Assembly (NCBI RefSeq): GCF_003667315.2
Contig: NZ_RCTZ02000004.1
Location: forward strand, 124,001 to 188,000
Origin: Tropicibacter alexandrii
GTDB taxonomy: Bacteria > Pseudomonadota > Alphaproteobacteria > Rhodobacterales > Rhodobacteraceae
DNA length: 64,000 bases
Direction: 5' to 3'
How positions within the stretch are numbered: position 1 is the stretch's first letter; the number at the start of each line of letters is the position of its first letter. The notes under the pieces are model-generated. The model was given only the letters and a program-made list of their open reading frames with translations. It made no database searches and was not told the DNA's origin. Below, in pieces: positions 62,345 through 64,000 of this stretch. The position numbers and the translations under genes are program-made.

Positions 62345-64000
62345 ATGCGTCTGACGACCATATTGCGCGATTACCTGTCGTTCACCAACGACGCCATCGC
62401 GGTCGCCTATCGCGGCCCCGATGAGGACATCGCGCGCTTTGTCCATGTCAACGCCTCGTTTACCGCCCTGTTCGGCCATGCCGCCGCGCAGGTGATCGAT
62501 CGCGGGGTCGATCTGCTGCATGACGCTGAAAGCTGGTCGGACTTCGTTGCCGCCGTGGGCCCGCGTTTCGGGCGGGGCGAAACCGGGTTCGCCGTCGAGG
62601 CCGGGTTCCTGCGGGCCGATGGGGACAAGTTCTGGGGCAGCGTCTCGGTCTTCATGGTGGATGATCCGGAAACGGGCGGCTGGTTCTACGGTGCCAGCTT
62701 TCGCTACATCTCGGACCTCGACACGGGGAAGCTGTCGAAACGCGCGGCCCTTGCGGAACGCGACCGTGCGCTGGCCCGGCAGGCCCGGATGGACCGTGAA
62801 CGCGACTCCATCCAGACGCGGCTGTTTGCGGCGATGAACGCGTATCCCGATCCCTTCGTCATCTACGACAAGGACATGCGGCTGGTGATCTGCAATTCCG
62901 CCTACCGGCATTCGATGTCCGACGACCCGGCCTTGATCCACGAGGGCATGCATATCCGCGATGTCCTGCGGCAGGCGATCCGCAGCGGTCGGATGGAAAC
63001 CGATGGCAGCGATCCGGACACCTATATCGAACGGGTCCTGTCGCGCGCCTCGAACCGGCAAAAGGTCGAGGATCTGGAATTCGCCGGGGACATCCACCAC
63101 CGCGTGCTGCGCAGCTATGTCGAGAACGGCGATATGGTCATCATCCGCCTCGATGCAACGGAACTGGTGCGCCAGCGCAGGCAGGCCGCTGCGATGCAGG
63201 ATCGCATTCTCGCGGCGCTGAACGCCTATCCGGAACCGTTCACCATCTACGATTCCCGGGCGCGGCTGGTGCTGTGGAACGACGCCTTTGCCAATTCCGT
63301 GACCGATGACCCGAACGAGTTGTCGGTGGGCATGGATGTCGGGACGGTGATGCGGATCGGCCTGCGCAACGACCGCTTTCCCGAGGCCGAGGGGCGCGAG
63401 GAGGACTGGTTGCGGATGGTGACCTCGCTGGACGAGATCACCAAGCCGTTCTCGGATATCGAACTGCCCGGTGACATCCATCACCGCGTTCTGCGCACGC
63501 GCGCGCCAAACGGCGATACCGTGGTGATCCGGCTCAACACCACCGAGGTGGTGCGCCAGCGCCGGGCGCTGGAACAATATGCCGCCCGGCTGGAGGCCGC
63601 CAACCAGAAGATCCTGTTCAAGGCCCTGCATGACGAACTGACCGGGCTGGGCAACCGGCGCTACCTGTCGGAAAAGTTCGACCTTCTGGTGCAGCGCCGT
63701 GCCCTGCAAGGGGGCGAGTTGGCGGCGCTGCATATCGATCTCGACCGGTTCAAGCAGATCAATGACACGATTGGCCATGCGGCAGGCGACAAGGTTCTGA
63801 TGGACACCGCCGAGCGCATCCGCGCGAATGTCCGCGAGGACGAGGTGGTCGCCCGGATCGGCGGCGATGAATTCATCATCGTCCTGCATGTCGACGCGGA
63901 CAGCACGCGCCCCGAACACCTGGCGCAGGCCCTGATCCGCGACCTGTCCCGCCCCTCTTTCTTCGACGGGCGGGCATGCCGGTTTGGTGCCTCGATCGGG
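62345..64000 (+). CDS. Sensory diguanylate cyclase with duplicated PAS-type inputs (cut by window edge)
   Basis: 552 residues are visible from ATG 62345; the frame is open to the last base. An N-terminal PAS-like unit (residues 1-130) and a coiled coil (135-160) lead into two homologous input units of about 127 residues each. They start near residues 160 and 287 with AAMNAYPDPFVIYD and AALNAYPEPFTIYD, each ending GDIHHRVLR plus VVRQRR or a variant. The cyclase domain begins near 440, with DLDRFKQINDTIGHAAGD and the active site RIGGDEF around 504. It makes cyclic di-GMP. An EAL domain could follow outside the window. No membrane helix is seen. Confidence 0.9.
   Translation, partial: MRLTTILRDYLSFTNDAIAVAYRGPDEDIARFVHVNASFTALFGHAAAQVIDRGVDLLHDAESWSDFVAAVGPRFGRGETGFAVEAGFLRADGDKFWGSVSVFMVDDPETGGWFYGASFRYISDLDTGKLSKRAALAERDRALARQARMDRERDSIQTRLFAAMNAYPDPFVIYDKDMRLVICNSAYRHSMSDDPALIHEGMHIRDVLRQAIRSGRMETDGSDPDTYIERVLSRASNRQKVEDLEFAGDIHHRVLRSYVENGDMVIIRLDATELVRQRRQAAAMQDRILAALNAYPEPFTIYDSRARLVLWNDAFANSVTDDPNELSVGMDVGTVMRIGLRNDRFPEAEGREEDWLRMVTSLDEITKPFSDIELPGDIHHRVLRTRAPNGDTVVIRLNTTEVVRQRRALEQYAARLEAANQKILFKALHDELTGLGNRRYLSEKFDLLVQRRALQGGELAALHIDLDRFKQINDTIGHAAGDKVLMDTAERIRANVREDEVVARIGGDEFIIVLHVDADSTRPEHLAQALIRDLSRPSFFDGRACRFGASIG

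Noticed and set aside
62312-63919. A 535-codon - strand open frame opposite the diguanylate cyclase gene
   Set aside because: The + strand frame encodes recognisable PAS-type repeats and a GGDEF motif; the opposite frame has none.

Overview
The window is 64 kb of GC-rich chromosome from an alphaproteobacterium, most likely a Rhodobacteraceae (Roseobacter-group) member. I infer this from the gene set and protein character: a malic enzyme fused to a phosphotransacetylase domain, TRAP transporters, a rhizobial/Brucella-type erythritol locus, and tightly packed ATGA-overlapped operons. No search was run. There is no rRNA, tRNA, CRISPR array or intact insertion sequence that I can recognise. One stretch (about 41.08-42.34 kb) is visibly richer in A and T and may be accessory DNA.

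Layout. 0-6.1 kb: the end of hrcA, grpE, mutS (convergent) and maeB, with two copies of one short palindrome. 6.2-9.9 kb: a PfkB kinase, periplasmic MsrA, a class IV aminotransferase coupled to a sulfotransferase-like protein, and a small secreted protein. 9.9-14.1 kb: argG, a membrane protein, ilvA and an SDR enzyme. 14.1-15.9 kb: a divergent phosphotransfer protein and a receiver-PP2C phosphatase. 15.8-19.1 kb: two Nudix hydrolases, Hsp33 and CCA-adding enzyme. 19.1-24.8 kb: a candidate 12-codon leader peptide, then three overlapping ABC exporter genes. 24.9-28.8 kb: an RNA methyltransferase, a bacterial voltage-gated sodium channel, and an envelope group of two L,D-transpeptidases around a CAP-domain lipoprotein. 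29-35.4 kb: a tiny membrane protein, hemH, a methyltransferase, comF, grxC, a nitrilase-type amidase, a MarR regulator, ubiG and a proline iminopeptidase. 35.5-41 kb: a complete peptide-type ABC importer. 41.1-42.3 kb: a membrane-tethered degenerate receiver protein and a 480-base non-coding stretch with several inverted repeats.

42.3-56.8 kb is the most coherent system: an erythritol catabolic locus. A leftward operon carries eryA (kinase), eryB (dehydrogenase) and eryC (racemase/isomerase). A divergent rightward operon carries a DUF2291 protein and the ABC importer eryE-eryF-eryG. A third operon carries a DeoR regulator, tpiB and rpiB, which finish the conversion to D-erythrose 4-phosphate. 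A divergent transaldolase-type aldolase could pass carbon on to the pentose phosphate pathway. Embedded in the locus is a unit headed by an FMN riboswitch: ribH2 (lumazine synthase), an iron-type alcohol dehydrogenase and the regulator eryD. This puts the erythritol regulator potentially under flavin control.

56.9-62.1 kb: a small P-loop kinase, then a leftward operon of a TRAP transporter (dctP, dctQ, dctM) followed by an acyl-CoA ligase, which looks like an uptake-and-activation unit for a carboxylate. 62.3 kb to the end: the first 552 residues of a sensory diguanylate cyclase with a duplicated PAS-type input unit, cut by the window edge.

Start sites were chosen from ribosome-binding sites and family N-termini. 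Functions come from motifs I can read and family knowledge; substrates of the transporters are inferences except for erythritol, where gene content is strong.
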